Below are positions 1 through 8,986 of a DNA stretch of 64,000 nt, one piece after another. The stretch lies in the NCBI RefSeq assembly GCF_000586555.1, contig NZ_AZUC01000047.1, forward strand, positions 310,001 through 374,000, in the 5' to 3' direction. This DNA is from Sporosarcina sp. D27 (GTDB taxonomy: Bacteria > Bacillota > Bacilli > Bacillales_A > Planococcaceae). A model generated the notes under the pieces. That model saw only the letters and a program-made list of their open reading frames with translations, made no database searches and was not told where the DNA came from. A program made the position numbers and the translations under genes. Position 1 is the stretch's first letter. The number at the start of each line of letters is the position of its first letter.

Positions 1-12
1 ACACAAGATAGT

Positions 13-41
13 ATATTATCAAGCTTTTTGTTGTTTGTAAA
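13..41 (-). promoter_or_regulatory. Predicted sigma-A promoter facing out of the window (likely rpsP)
   Basis: Read on the minus strand there is a -35 TTTACA (36-41), a 17-bp spacer and a -10 TAATAT (13-18). It lies after the ffh stop and points to the next gene beyond base 1. In Bacillus subtilis the gene after ffh is rpsP, so that is the probable target, by synteny only. Confidence 0.5.
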
Positions 42-76
42 GTGTTTTTTCTTAACACCTTGTTTTTTGAATGGAA

Positions 77-1432
77 TTACTTAAAAAAAGCATCCATTCC
101 CGGCATTTTCATCTTCTTTTTACCACGTTGTTGTGCCCCGGTCATCTGCTTGACCATCTTTTTCATTTCTTCAAACTGCTTCAGTAATCGGTTGACCTCC
201 TGGATCGAAGTGCCTGATCCTTTTGCAATTCTTTTTTTACGACTTGCGTTAATCATCTCAGGGGTAGTGCGTTCTTGCGTTGTCATCGAATAGATGACTG
301 CTTCCACTTTCCCCATTTGGCTCTCATCGACTTTGGCATTGTCGAGGCCTTTGATTTTATTAAAACCTGGCATCATTTTCAAAATCTCGTCAAGTGGCCC
401 CATTTGCTTCACTTGTTGCAACTGGTCTAGGAAATCATCCAAAGTAAAGGTTTGTGTGCGAAGCTTTTGTTCAAGTTCTTTCGCTTTGTCTTCATCGACA
501 TTTTCCTGAGCTTTTTCAATGAGAGACATCACATCACCCATGCCAAGAATCCGTGAGGCCATACGTTCAGGATGGAACGGCTCAAGCGCATCCATTTTTT
601 CACCCATACCGACATATTTGATGGGCTTTTGAGTAACTGAACGAATTGAAAGTGCTGCACCACCACGTGTATCTCCATCAAGCTTTGTAAGAGCGACACC
701 TGTAATACCAATCGCATCATCAAAGTTTTTTGCTACGTTTACTGCATCTTGACCAGTCATAGCGTCTACAACGAGGAATACCTCATCAGGCGATGAAAGT
801 TCACGAATATCTTTCAACTCTTGCATAAGAGTTTCATCAATGTGCAATCGTCCTGCCGTATCAATAATTACAACGTCATTGTGATCCTCATCTGCTTTTT
901 TGAATGCTTGGCGAACAATTTCCACGGGTGAGATATCTGTCCCCATAGAAAAAACAGGAATCGTCAATTGCTTCCCTATCGTTTCCAACTGCTGGATTGC
1001 TGCAGGACGATAAACGTCTGCTGCGACGAGTAATGGAGATTTGTTGTTCCGCTTTCGCAACGAATTTGCAAGTTTCCCAGATGTCGTTGTTTTACCGGCA
1101 CCTTGTAAACCAACCATCATAATGACAGTTGGAGACTTACGAGCAAACTGAATAGCTGTTTGCTCTTCTCCCATCAACTTTGTGAGTTCATCTTTTACAA
1201 TTTTCACGACTTGTTGCCCCGGCGTCAGACTCTTCATGACGTCTTGACCAACCGAACGCTCACTTACTGTCTTTACAAACTCTTTTACGACTTTCAAATT
1301 GACATCCGCTTCGATTAATGCAAAGCGGACTTCTCTCATCATTTCTTTTACATCAGCTTCACTAATTTTACCCTTGCCTGTGATTTTCTGAAGCGTCCCT
1401 TGCAGGCGCTGCGCTAATCCTTCAAAAGCCAT
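77..1432 (-). CDS. ffh: Signal recognition particle protein Ffh
   Basis: GTPase of the signal recognition particle. It binds signal sequences of nascent membrane and secreted proteins together with the 4.5S/6S-like SRP RNA and docks on FtsY. The 451 residues fit the family (about 446). G1 GLQGAGKT lies near residues 108-115, G3 DTAGR near 191-195 and G4 TKLDG near 249-253. The C-terminal M domain is rich in methionine and lysine and ends in the usual GMDAFFK type tail. The chosen ATG at 1432 has an AGGGGGG ribosome site just upstream; the open frame runs further up but overlaps ylxM. It sits 13 bp behind ylxM, the usual partner, and is the last gene before a new promoter. Confidence 0.97.
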   Translation of the reverse strand: MAFEGLAQRLQGTLQKITGKGKISEADVKEMMREVRFALIEADVNLKVVKEFVKTVSERSVGQDVMKSLTPGQQVVKIVKDELTKLMGEEQTAIQFARKSPTVIMMVGLQGAGKTTTSGKLANSLRKRNNKSPLLVAADVYRPAAIQQLETIGKQLTIPVFSMGTDISPVEIVRQAFKKADEDHNDVVIIDTAGRLHIDETLMQELKDIRELSSPDEVFLVVDAMTGQDAVNVAKNFDDAIGITGVALTKLDGDTRGGAALSIRSVTQKPIKYVGMGEKMDALEPFHPERMASRILGMGDVMSLIEKAQENVDEDKAKELEQKLRTQTFTLDDFLDQLQQVKQMGPLDEILKMMPGFNKIKGLDNAKVDESQMGKVEAVIYSMTTQERTTPEMINASRKKRIAKGSGTSIQEVNRLLKQFEEMKKMVKQMTGAQQRGKKKMKMPGMDAFFK

Positions 1433-1445
1433 GCATAGAGCCCCC

Positions 1446-1778
1446 CTAGTCGTGTTCTTTAATTTGTTGTAATAAAATTTGCACTTCATCTGTCAGCGCT
1501 TTTTCAGTGGAAAGTCGCTGTTCGATCTGCTCGATTAACTCTGAGCGTTCTTGAAATTTATTGAACAACGAAAGTTTTGCTTCATAGTCTTCAAGCATCG
1601 CTTCTGTTCTGCGGACATTATCATAGACAGCTTGTCTGGACACTTCGTACTCCTCCGCAATTTCGCCTAATGACAAATCATCGAGGTAATACAGTTCCAT
1701 ATAAATTCGCTGCTTATCAGTCAACAGCGATTGGTAAAAATCAAAGAGGAAGTTAACACGGGTTGTTTTCTCTAGCAT
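1446..1778 (-). CDS. ylxM: YlxM family SRP-associated DNA-binding-like protein (UPF0122)
   Basis: Small helix-turn-helix protein of 110 residues, resembling region 4 of sigma-70 factors ([19 protein letters not shown] near residues 35-53). In Firmicutes YlxM is encoded next to ffh and is reported to modulate the SRP GTPases; its DNA-binding role is unclear. The start at ATG 1778 has a clear GAGGAGG Shine-Dalgarno. The gene is tightly packed between ftsY (63 bp upstream) and ffh, so co-transcription is likely. Family assignment is firm; the biochemical role is from family knowledge only. Confidence 0.92.
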   Translation of the reverse strand: MLEKTTRVNFLFDFYQSLLTDKQRIYMELYYLDDLSLGEIAEEYEVSRQAVYDNVRRTEAMLEDYEAKLSLFNKFQERSELIEQIEQRLSTEKALTDEVQILLQQIKEHD

Positions 1779-1841
1779 GCACAATTCCTCCTCAGACCTT
1801 CTCTTAATAGTAGCCCTTACCTCATTCTCCGTCAAGGTATT

Positions 1842-2852
1842 TTACTTGTCTTCAACTTCCTGATCGGCCTCTAATTCCAGTCCGTCAGCAAAAAGACCGT
1901 ACACATACTTCTCAGGGTCGAAAGGCTGTAAATCATCTATACCTTCACCTAACCCTACAAACTTAACAGGGATGTTCAACTTGTTACGGATTGCTAGAAC
2001 GATACCACCTTTTGCAGTTCCATCAAGCTTTGTAAGAACAATCCCTGTCACGTTTGTAGCTTCTTTAAACGTTTCAGCTTGGATTAATGCATTTTGCCCA
2101 GTTGTCGCATCAAGTGCGAGTAGCACTTCATGAGGAGCACCTGGAATTTCTCGATCTATGACGCGGTGAACTTTTTGCAATTCATTCATCAAGTTCACTT
2201 TGTTTTGTAAACGACCAGCTGTATCGCAAATCAGGACATCAACATTGCGTTTTTTTGCAGCACTAACGGCATCAAACATAACAGCAGCAGGATCCGATCC
2301 TTCAGACTGCCGAATCACTTCAACCCCAGCACGTTCTCCCCAAACAACAAGTTGGTCAATAGCTCCGGCGCGGAATGTATCACCCGCTGCAAGCATGACG
2401 GTCTTTCCTTCAGCTTTCAAGCGGGAAGCTAGTTTACCAATTGTCGTAGTTTTTCCTACGCCATTTACTCCTACCATGAGCAGGACTGTGATTCCGTCTT
2501 CTTGGATATCTAAGCTGTTGTCACTTTCACCTTGAGAATTATAGATTTCAACAAGTTTTTCAGAGATAACCGTTTGAATTCCAGCTGTATCTTTAATATT
2601 CTTACGTTGAACTTCAACCTTCAGTAGGTCGATCAATTCCATTACTGTTTCATATCCAACATCCGCTTGTAGCAAGACCTCTTCTAATTCCTCGAAAAAC
2701 TCTTCATCGATTTCACGGAAACGGGCAACCAAATCATTCACTTTAGACGTGAATGAATCGCGAGTTTTAGTTAACCCCTCTTTGAATTTACCCGTTACTG
2801 AATCATTCGTGCCTGTGATTTTTTCTTTCATTTTCTTAAAAAAAGACATCAT
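1842..2852 (-). CDS. ftsY: Signal recognition particle receptor FtsY
   Basis: Membrane-associated GTPase that receives the SRP-ribosome complex through its NG domain. The 336-residue protein has a short lysine-rich N-terminal stretch instead of the long acidic A domain of enterobacteria, then G1 GVNGVGKTTT, the DTFRAGA motif, G3 DTAGRLQ and G4 TKLDGTAKGG. It ends with the typical GEGIDDLQPF segment. ATG 2852 was chosen since AAAGGA lies 8 nt upstream; a GTG two codons earlier would be too close to it. It follows smc by 20 bp, as in the rnc-smc-ftsY operon of Bacillus. Confidence 0.96.
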   Translation of the reverse strand: MMSFFKKMKEKITGTNDSVTGKFKEGLTKTRDSFTSKVNDLVARFREIDEEFFEELEEVLLQADVGYETVMELIDLLKVEVQRKNIKDTAGIQTVISEKLVEIYNSQGESDNSLDIQEDGITVLLMVGVNGVGKTTTIGKLASRLKAEGKTVMLAAGDTFRAGAIDQLVVWGERAGVEVIRQSEGSDPAAVMFDAVSAAKKRNVDVLICDTAGRLQNKVNLMNELQKVHRVIDREIPGAPHEVLLALDATTGQNALIQAETFKEATNVTGIVLTKLDGTAKGGIVLAIRNKLNIPVKFVGLGEGIDDLQPFDPEKYVYGLFADGLELEADQEVEDK

Positions 2853-2872
2853 TCTCACATTCCTTTATAAAA

Positions 2873-5800
2873 TTATCGTGTGCTTAACGCAGTTTCCGGA
2901 ACCTCGGACATTTTTACTGATATGAGTCGGGATACGCCAGATTCTTGCATCGTAATTCCGTACAAAACATCGGCTCCTTCCATCGTCCCTTTTCGGTGAG
3001 TAATGACGATGAACTGAGTATCCTCAGAAAACTTTTTCAAATAACGGCTATACCGAATGACATTTGCTTCATCCAATGCCGCCTCGACTTCGTCCAATAT
3101 ACAAAATGGTACTGGACGTACTTCGATAATGGAAAATAACAACGTAATTGCTGTCAAAGCACGTTCTCCTCCTGAAAGAAGGCTCAGATTCTGAAGCTTT
3201 TTTCCCGGTGGACGAGCGATGATATCCACACCCGTTTCGAGTAGGTTCTCCGGATCTGTTAAAACTAGATCTGCTTCCCCACCGCCAAACATTTCCTTGA
3301 AAACGGTACGAAAACGTTGTTGTACCGCGTCAAACGTGGACTTGAATCTCGTTTTCATTTCCATATCCATTTCTGACATCGCTTCTTCTAGAGTCGTTTT
3401 CGCTTCAAGTAAATCGTTTCGTTGGTCAGTAAGGAAAGTATGTCTTTCGAGCACTTCTTTGTACTCTTCGACAGCTCCCGGATTCACTGGACCTAAGGAT
3501 TCAACCTCTCGTTTCAACTGTTCCACACGAGATTTCACATCGGACGCATTGAAATCTTCAGGAACTTCATAATCAGGGTGAAGTCCGTAGTCTTCAAGCA
3601 AACGGATGAGCACGGACTCCAACTTCACTTCATTTCTAGAAAACGCGACATTCAAATTGCCAAGTTCAGAAGAAATCATCCGAATCTGGTCAGAAATCTG
3701 TTTTAGTGCGGTCTCCTGCTCGTCACAAGAATGTGCAAGTTGATCCCGTTCCGTCCGCTTAGCGAGTAGTTCTGATTTCACTTCAGTTACAATATTTGTC
3801 TCTGCAGCTATTCGTTGTTCAATTTCTTCAGGTGTTAGAACTTCTCCTTCTTCTTGACCTGACAAAAATTGAAGTTCTTCTTCCGTTTGAACAAATTTGC
3901 GTTTTGCATCTTGGAGTTCTTGTTCCGCCGAGGTTGCAAGAGACGATCGGTTGGTCACTTGTTCACGCAAAATCGCAGTTTCCTCCCGCAGTTCACTATA
4001 ACGCTCCCGAAGTGCTTGCTCTTCGTTGCGACGATCTGCAGCGAGACGTTCTAGAGAAGCAACTGAAGTTTGAATTTCTTGTTGCTGTGCTGTCAAACGG
4101 TCACGCTGTAGCTGAAGTTCCTCTCGTTTCACAAACAATGAACTACGCGTATCCTCGGATCCTTTTCGCCCTGCTTCAATCGTTTTCCATTCAGAATCAG
4201 CAGTTCGGATTTCAAAAGTCGTCTCTTGAAGACTTGAGTCGAGACGAGTAATCGCGAGCTGTAGTTCATCCGTGTTTTGCGCGGCTACCGAAGCTTTTTG
4301 CATCTCACCAGCAATCGTCAGTTTGATAGCACTTAACTTTTCCTCCGCGGCACCAATCGAACGATTCAACTGATCAAGTTGACTCGTTAATGTTTCTAGT
4401 TCAGCTTTACGGGAGAATACGGTCGATTGTACTTTTGAACCCCCTCCTGTAAGTGAACCTCCAGCATTCACAACATCCCCATCGAGTGTGACAATTCGGA
4501 ATCGATAGCCAGAAAGTTTAGCGATTTCAGATGCACCATTCAGTGTTTTTGCAACTATGGATGCTCCGAGCAAATTCGCCGTAACATTTCGATAAGCTGA
4601 TTGCACTGTTACAAGTTGGTCAGCTGTACCAACAAAGTCGGGGTGATGATTGACTTTGGATAAAACATCTTTCGGAACAAAGCGAGCCTTCATCACATCG
4701 AGCGGCAAGAACGTTGCGCGCCCTGCATTCTTCTTTTTCAAGAAGCCGATGGCAGCTCTTGCATCTCGCTCAGTTGTCGCGATAATATGTTGCATCGCAC
4801 CGCCGAGCGCGGTCTCTACAGCTTTGATATATTTTTTATCGACAGATATCAATTCTGCTACAGCGCCTTCTATTCCTTGGAGTGTTCCCGCTTGTTTAGC
4901 CACAAGCACTTCTTTAACACCCGAATAAAATCCAGAAAAATCAGCTTCCATACTCTTTAAAGCGCGAAGTCTTCCTTGTAGTTCGTAGCGCTTATTAACA
5001 GCTTGCTGATGCATTGTTTTCGTTTCTTCAAGCTGGGTCTCTGTTTTTTTAAGCTGCGTTCGATTCGTTGCTACCTGTTTCGTCGCTTCCTCCATATTTC
5101 GCTTAAGCTTGCCAAGTTCAGCAGTTTGCTGTTCTTTCAGTTCATGAAGTGTGTTGAGTTGAGATCGAAGCGCTTCCGTTTGCTTGCCAGTCTTTTCCGA
5201 TGAATACTGCTCACCTGTGAGACGTTCTTCAATATGTTTCAACTCATTGCGAACAGTGGCTTCTTCGTTTAACACTTCAATATATGTCGATTTAAGATTT
5301 TCAATTTCTTGTTCAGTTTCAGCAAGTGAACGTTTCAATTTTTTTGAAATCGACGTCATTTCTTCGGTCTTACTAGATAATTGAAGTTCAGTTTCATGAT
5401 TATGTTCTGTGAGTTCTGCTTTTTTCGCTTCCAGTTGGAAAAGCAGTTGCTTTAAACTTTCCAAATCCGCTGTTAGACGCTTAGAGCGATCTTTGACGTT
5501 GCGTTGTTTTTCCAGCGAAAGAAGTCGTCGTCCTTCCCACTTCTCAGCTTCAGAACTTGAAACAACATGCTGTTCTTGAAGTTCTGAAATCTTTTTATCT
5601 AAAACAGAAAGTAAAGATTTAGCTTGTTGCAGTTGTTGCTCAGCGATATTCGCTTCTTTTTCCAGTTCAAGTTTGTTTTTTGTCTTAATTTCCACAACTG
5701 TTTTGTTATTCAACAGTTCCGTTTGTAGGTAGGATGCCTCAACATTGAGAAGACGCACATCGGCTTCTCTCAGTTCAGTCACAAGCTTCCCATGACGCTC

Positions 5801-6436
5801 AGCAGCGCGGGCATTCGCAGCGAGCGGTTCCATCCGGTCATCCAGTTCTTTTAAGATATCTAAAATACGATCCAGATTATCATCTGTTTCAATAAGCTTG
5901 AATTCTGCTTTCTTTTTACGCATCCGATATTTCAAGACGCCTGCAGCTTCGTCAAATATGCTTCTCCGGTCTTCAGGTCGACTATTCAAGATTTCGTCAA
6001 CCCGGCCTTGTGAGATGATTGAAAATGCTTCTTTCCCTAGACCCGAGTCTACGAAAACATCGTTAATGTCTTTTAGACGACATGCCTGCCCGTTCAGTTG
6101 AAACGAACTCTCTCCCGAACGGAACACTCGTCTACTTACACTGATTTCAGTATAATCGAGCGGAAATAGCCCTGTTGTGTTATCTAAAACCAATGTCACT
6201 TCTGCAAAGTTCAAAGGTTTCCTAGAATCACTGCCGGCAAAAATAACATCTTGCATTTTTGCACCTCGCAACGATTTGGCAGATTGCTCACCGAGTACCC
6301 AGCGAATAGCATCGATGATATTACTTTTTCCACTCCCATTTGGACCAACGACGGCCGTGACACCAGGTACAAATTCAATGGATACTTTTTCCGCAAATGA
6401 TTTAAATCCGATAATTTCAAGACGTTTTAAAAACAC
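2873..6436 (-). CDS. smc: Chromosome partition/condensation ATPase Smc
   Basis: Structural maintenance of chromosomes protein, 1187 residues, the normal family length. It dimerises through its hinge and, with ScpA and ScpB, extrudes DNA loops from parS-ParB sites. The N-terminal ABC half holds Walker A GPNGSGKSN (residues 31-39); the middle is two long coiled coils around a globular hinge near residues 500-650, with GGSLTGGG at the hinge end. The C-terminal half has the ABC signature LSGGERAL from residue 1087 and Walker B ILDEVEAALDE from about 1113. It starts 2 bp after the rnc stop. Confidence 0.98.
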   Translation of the reverse strand: MFLKRLEIIGFKSFAEKVSIEFVPGVTAVVGPNGSGKSNIIDAIRWVLGEQSAKSLRGAKMQDVIFAGSDSRKPLNFAEVTLVLDNTTGLFPLDYTEISVSRRVFRSGESSFQLNGQACRLKDINDVFVDSGLGKEAFSIISQGRVDEILNSRPEDRRSIFDEAAGVLKYRMRKKKAEFKLIETDDNLDRILDILKELDDRMEPLAANARAAERHGKLVTELREADVRLLNVEASYLQTELLNNKTVVEIKTKNKLELEKEANIAEQQLQQAKSLLSVLDKKISELQEQHVVSSSEAEKWEGRRLLSLEKQRNVKDRSKRLTADLESLKQLLFQLEAKKAELTEHNHETELQLSSKTEEMTSISKKLKRSLAETEQEIENLKSTYIEVLNEEATVRNELKHIEERLTGEQYSSEKTGKQTEALRSQLNTLHELKEQQTAELGKLKRNMEEATKQVATNRTQLKKTETQLEETKTMHQQAVNKRYELQGRLRALKSMEADFSGFYSGVKEVLVAKQAGTLQGIEGAVAELISVDKKYIKAVETALGGAMQHIIATTERDARAAIGFLKKKNAGRATFLPLDVMKARFVPKDVLSKVNHHPDFVGTADQLVTVQSAYRNVTANLLGASIVAKTLNGASEIAKLSGYRFRIVTLDGDVVNAGGSLTGGGSKVQSTVFSRKAELETLTSQLDQLNRSIGAAEEKLSAIKLTIAGEMQKASVAAQNTDELQLAITRLDSSLQETTFEIRTADSEWKTIEAGRKGSEDTRSSLFVKREELQLQRDRLTAQQQEIQTSVASLERLAADRRNEEQALRERYSELREETAILREQVTNRSSLATSAEQELQDAKRKFVQTEEELQFLSGQEEGEVLTPEEIEQRIAAETNIVTEVKSELLAKRTERDQLAHSCDEQETALKQISDQIRMISSELGNLNVAFSRNEVKLESVLIRLLEDYGLHPDYEVPEDFNASDVKSRVEQLKREVESLGPVNPGAVEEYKEVLERHTFLTDQRNDLLEAKTTLEEAMSEMDMEMKTRFKSTFDAVQQRFRTVFKEMFGGGEADLVLTDPENLLETGVDIIARPPGKKLQNLSLLSGGERALTAITLLFSIIEVRPVPFCILDEVEAALDEANVIRYSRYLKKFSEDTQFIVITHRKGTMEGADVLYGITMQESGVSRLISVKMSEVPETALSTR

Positions 6437-6438
6437 GT

Positions 6439-7206
6439 TTAGCTCTCCTCTTTCGTATGCTCATCCAGTAACTGCTGGATCGCCTGACGAGCCGCTTCCT
6501 GTTCAGCTTCTTTTTTCGATCTCCCAATACCTTCTCCAAGTTTTGCATCTCCAAGCTGTACGTACGTGAGAAACTTTTTCGCATGTGCAGGACCTGATTC
6601 TTCAACAATCCGATAGTTAAGCTGCCCATGATTTGTCTGTTGGACAATTTCTTGTAATCGGCTTTTGTAATCCATCACATGCGAAAAAGCTCCAAGTCCA
6701 ATTTTTGGGAACACCGTACGTTCTAGAAAATCAATTGACACTTCAAATCCTTGATCGAGATATAGGGCTCCAATGAATGCTTCGAACACATCTGCTAGTA
6801 GGGCAGGTCGTGTGCGTCCGCCAGTTAGCTCTTCGCCTTTTCCTAAAAGGATATAATCTCCAAAGTTAAGTTCGGTAGAGAACGTCACGAGAGACGGTTC
6901 ACAAACAATTGCTGCACGTAACTTCGTCAGCTCTCCTTCACTTTTGTTCGGTTCAGTTGCAAACAAATATTGCGACACAGCCAGTTCAAGCACAGCATCT
7001 CCTAAAAACTCCAACCGTTCGTTGTCCGAGAATTTCTTGCCTCGATGCTCATTCACATAGGATGAATGGGTAAAGGCATTGTACAGCAAGAGTACATTCT
7101 CAAAGCGAACTCCAAGTCGTTCTTGCAGTTCCTCAAACTTTTTCCGAACCGCTACTGGTAAAACGGTCTTAGCTGGCTTATCTTTAACTTTTTTATTCGT
7201 CGTCAT
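6439..7206 (-). CDS. rnc: Ribonuclease III
   Basis: Double-strand-specific endoribonuclease that matures rRNA and scRNA precursors and cleaves structured mRNAs. The 255 residues hold the RNase III signature [14 protein letters not shown], with catalytic acidic residues there and in the [13 protein letters not shown] stretch, followed by a C-terminal dsRNA-binding domain ([12 protein letters not shown] to [17 protein letters not shown]). The ATG at 7206 follows a GAAGGGCGG site. It is the first gene of the rnc-smc-ftsY-ylxM-ffh run and has its own promoter. Confidence 0.97.
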   Translation of the reverse strand: MTTNKKVKDKPAKTVLPVAVRKKFEELQERLGVRFENVLLLYNAFTHSSYVNEHRGKKFSDNERLEFLGDAVLELAVSQYLFATEPNKSEGELTKLRAAIVCEPSLVTFSTELNFGDYILLGKGEELTGGRTRPALLADVFEAFIGALYLDQGFEVSIDFLERTVFPKIGLGAFSHVMDYKSRLQEIVQQTNHGQLNYRIVEESGPAHAKKFLTYVQLGDAKLGEGIGRSKKEAEQEAARQAIQQLLDEHTKEES

Positions 7207-7242
7207 TCAATAAATCCGCCCTTCTTTAACAAGTTCCTCTTT

Positions 7243-7271
7243 ATTCTACCCTGTCCGCTAGCGTAGTGCAA
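7243..7271 (-). promoter_or_regulatory. Sigma-A promoter for rnc-smc-ftsY operon
   Basis: Minus strand: -35 TTGCAC (7266-7271), 17-bp spacer, -10 TAGAAT (7243-7248), about 30 bp before rnc. The -35 lies directly behind the U-tract of the acpP terminator. Confidence 0.6.
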
Positions 7272-7274
7272 AAT

Positions 7275-7321
7275 AGAAAAGAGACACTCCCGACCTTATG
7301 TGAAGGGTCGAAAGAGTCTCT
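7275..7321 (-). terminator. Rho-independent terminator after acpP
   Basis: Minus strand: a stem built on AGAGAC/GTCTCT and CGACC/GGTCG, followed by TTTTCTATTTT. It begins 10 bp after the acpP stop and closes the fapR-plsX-fabD-fabG-acpP run. Confidence 0.8.
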
Positions 7322-7330
7322 GTGCTATAC

Positions 7331-7567
7331 TCATTTAGTTTTTTCTTCGATATATGAGACAGCACTTCCAACAGTACTGATTTTTTCAGCATCATCATCA
7401 GAAATTTCCATGTCGAATTCGTCTTCTAGTTCCATAACCAATTCAACAACATCCAATGAGTCTGCACCAAGATCATCAGTGAAAGAAGCTTCTGGTTTCA
7501 CTTCGCTTTCATCGACACCCAAACGGTCGACAACTACCTTTGTAACACGCTCTAAGACTGTAGCCAA
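7331..7567 (-). CDS. acpP: Acyl carrier protein (TTG start)
   Basis: Carries growing acyl chains on a 4'-phosphopantetheine arm for fatty acid synthesis. At 78 residues it has family length (about 77), is strongly acidic, and has the modification motif GADSLD with Ser37. The start codon is TTG, supported by a near-perfect ribosome site (AAAGGAGGTGA) 7 nt upstream; no ATG is available in frame. Unlike the other fab genes, it is separated from fabG by a 672-bp non-coding stretch full of repeats, the last of which ends only about 23 bp before the start codon. Confidence 0.97.
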   Translation of the reverse strand: MATVLERVTKVVVDRLGVDESEVKPEASFTDDLGADSLDVVELVMELEDEFDMEISDDDAEKISTVGSAVSYIEEKTK

Positions 7568-7590
7568 TATATTTCACCTCCTTTCAAAGT

Positions 7591-8061
7591 AAAAAGCGGA
7601 AGTAGCCGTTTAGGGCGACGGGCGTTGGAGGAAGGAAACAGCAGGACGCTCTTTGTCCTGTTTTTCCTTCCGAAACGACCCCGAGCCCTGGCTACTGTAG
7701 CTGGATTAAGAGATTAGCGTAGGCAGCCTGGTTAGGGGCGACAGGTGCTGGAAGAGAAACCGTCAAGGTGCTCTTTACCTTGTCGGTTTCTCTGAAGCAA
7801 CCCCGAGCCCCTGGCTGCCGGAGCTAGATCGTAAAAAGCGGATGCAGCCGGTTAGGGCGACAGGCGCTGGAGGAATTGAACAACAGGACGCTCTTTGTCC
7901 TGTTTTCATATTCCGAAGCGACCCCGAGCCTCTGGCCACCGGAGCTGGATCGTAAAAAGCGGATACAACCGTTTAGGACGACAGGCGCTGGAGGAATTGA
8001 ACAACAGGACGCTCTTTGTCCTGTTTTCATACTCCAAAGAGACCCCTAGCCTCTGGCCACC
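7591..8061. repeat. Four tandem copies of a ~116-bp hairpin-forming repeat (family A)
   Basis: Units: 7591-7706, 7711-7829, 7833-7950 and 7954-8061. Each opens with an (A)GCGGA-type motif and carries a central hairpin with the constant 7-nt loop GCTCTTT, flanked by lines such as GGGCGACAGGCGCTGGAG and CGACCCCGAGC. Inner stems differ but stay paired: CAGGAC/GTCCTG in units 1, 3 and 4, CAAGGT/ACCTTG in unit 2. Outer stems AGTAGCC/GGCTACT (unit 1) and GGCAGCC/GGCTGCC (unit 2) also covary. Units end in (G)GAGCTGGAT or close variants; unit 4 lacks this tail because family B repeat follows. No coding capacity is evident. It resembles intergenic repeats I recall from other Bacillales, without a function known to me. 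Confidence 0.9.
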
Positions 8062-8189
8062 GTTGATTTCCGTTGCAGGTGGACGCTTTCCGAGGGGCAT
8101 GATCTCTGCCTCCTCAGTCGCGTTGCTCCTTGCGGGGTCTTCGATCTTCGCATTCCCCTCAGGAGTCGCCACCTTCCCCATCAATCAAC
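8062..8189 (+). repeat. ~128-bp imperfect palindromic element (family B), copy 1
   Basis: Bounded by GTTGATTTCC at the left and ATCAATCAAC at the right. Inside, GGTGGACGCTTTCCGAGGGG mirrors the right-hand CCCCTCAGGAGTCGCCACC, so the whole element can fold into one long imperfect hairpin. A second copy lies at 44443-44569 in reverse orientation. It starts exactly where unit 4 of the family A array loses its tail. From 8190 to 8239 (50 bp) to the fabG stop nothing is recognised. Confidence 0.85.
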
Positions 8190-8239
8190 TAGCATCAAGT
8201 TAAAAAATTCCAATTCATGAGATTAAAAACGCACCCATC

Positions 8240-8986
8240 TTACATCACCATACCGCCATCTACATTCAATACTTGTCCAGTTACATAGGACGCATCATTT
8301 GATAAGAAGAAAGCAACGGCTTTTGCGACATCTTCTGGGCGCCCTAACGATCCTAATGGAATCCCGCTGAGCAACTGATTTTTCGTGTCATCGCCTAATG
8401 CATCTGTCATATCTGTTGTGATGAATCCAGGTGCTACTGCATTGACCGTGATTCCACGAGATGCAAGTTCTTTTGCTGTCGTTTTCGTCAGACCGATTAC
8501 GCCAGCCTTCGCAGCTACATAGTTTGCTTGACCTGGGTTACCTGCAATTCCAACAACAGATGCCATATTCACGATACGACCTGACCGTTGCTTCATCATC
8601 TGTCTAGATACCGCTTTCGTGCATAAGAAAACACCTTTTAAATTCGTATCGACAACCGCGTCCCACTCGTCTTCTTTCATACGCATGAGCAAATTATCTT
8701 TCGTAATCCCTGCGTTATTGACGAGGAGGTCAATCGACCCGAATGTCTCAAGGGTTTGATCCATAAGGGCTTTCACACTTTCCGACGAGGTCACATCCGC
8801 TTGAACAGCAATCGCTTTTCCGCCATTTGCTTCGATTTCCTGAACGACTTGCTCAGCTCGCTCCTGACTTCCGCTGTAGTTAACCGTCACATTTGCCCCT
8901 TCACGAGCGAGTAATAATGCTACTTCACGCCCAATCCCTCTAGACGCACCTGTTACGACCGCCGTTTTCCCTGCAAACTTCCCCAT
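8240..8986 (-). CDS. fabG: 3-oxoacyl-ACP reductase FabG
   Basis: NADPH-dependent reductase of the elongation cycle, 248 residues, short-chain dehydrogenase fold. The cofactor motif TGASRGIG is near residues 12-19, NNAG near 87-90, and the catalytic Ser (near ASVVGIAG), Tyr and Lys (YVAAK) follow in normal order. The start at ATG 8986 shares one base with the fabD stop (TAATG) and has GAAGGAG upstream; a GTG three codons earlier lies on the ribosome site. Translational coupling to fabD is likely. Confidence 0.97.
   Translation of the reverse strand: MGKFAGKTAVVTGASRGIGREVALLLAREGANVTVNYSGSQERAEQVVQEIEANGGKAIAVQADVTSSESVKALMDQTLETFGSIDLLVNNAGITKDNLLMRMKEDEWDAVVDTNLKGVFLCTKAVSRQMMKQRSGRIVNMASVVGIAGNPGQANYVAAKAGVIGLTKTTAKELASRGITVNAVAPGFITTDMTDALGDDTKNQLLSGIPLGSLGRPEDVAKAVAFFLSNDASYVTGQVLNVDGGMVM

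Noticed and set aside
3796-4251. 151-residue plus-strand ORF over smc
   Set aside because: Antisense to the Smc coiled coil, made of codons mirrored from Gln/Glu/Leu runs; no start signals.
7824-8203. Several overlapping ORFs of 68-102 residues in the acpP-fabG gap
   Set aside because: They lie on both strands over the tandem hairpin repeats and the palindromic element, repeat within themselves, and have no ribosome sites; they are by-products of the repeats.
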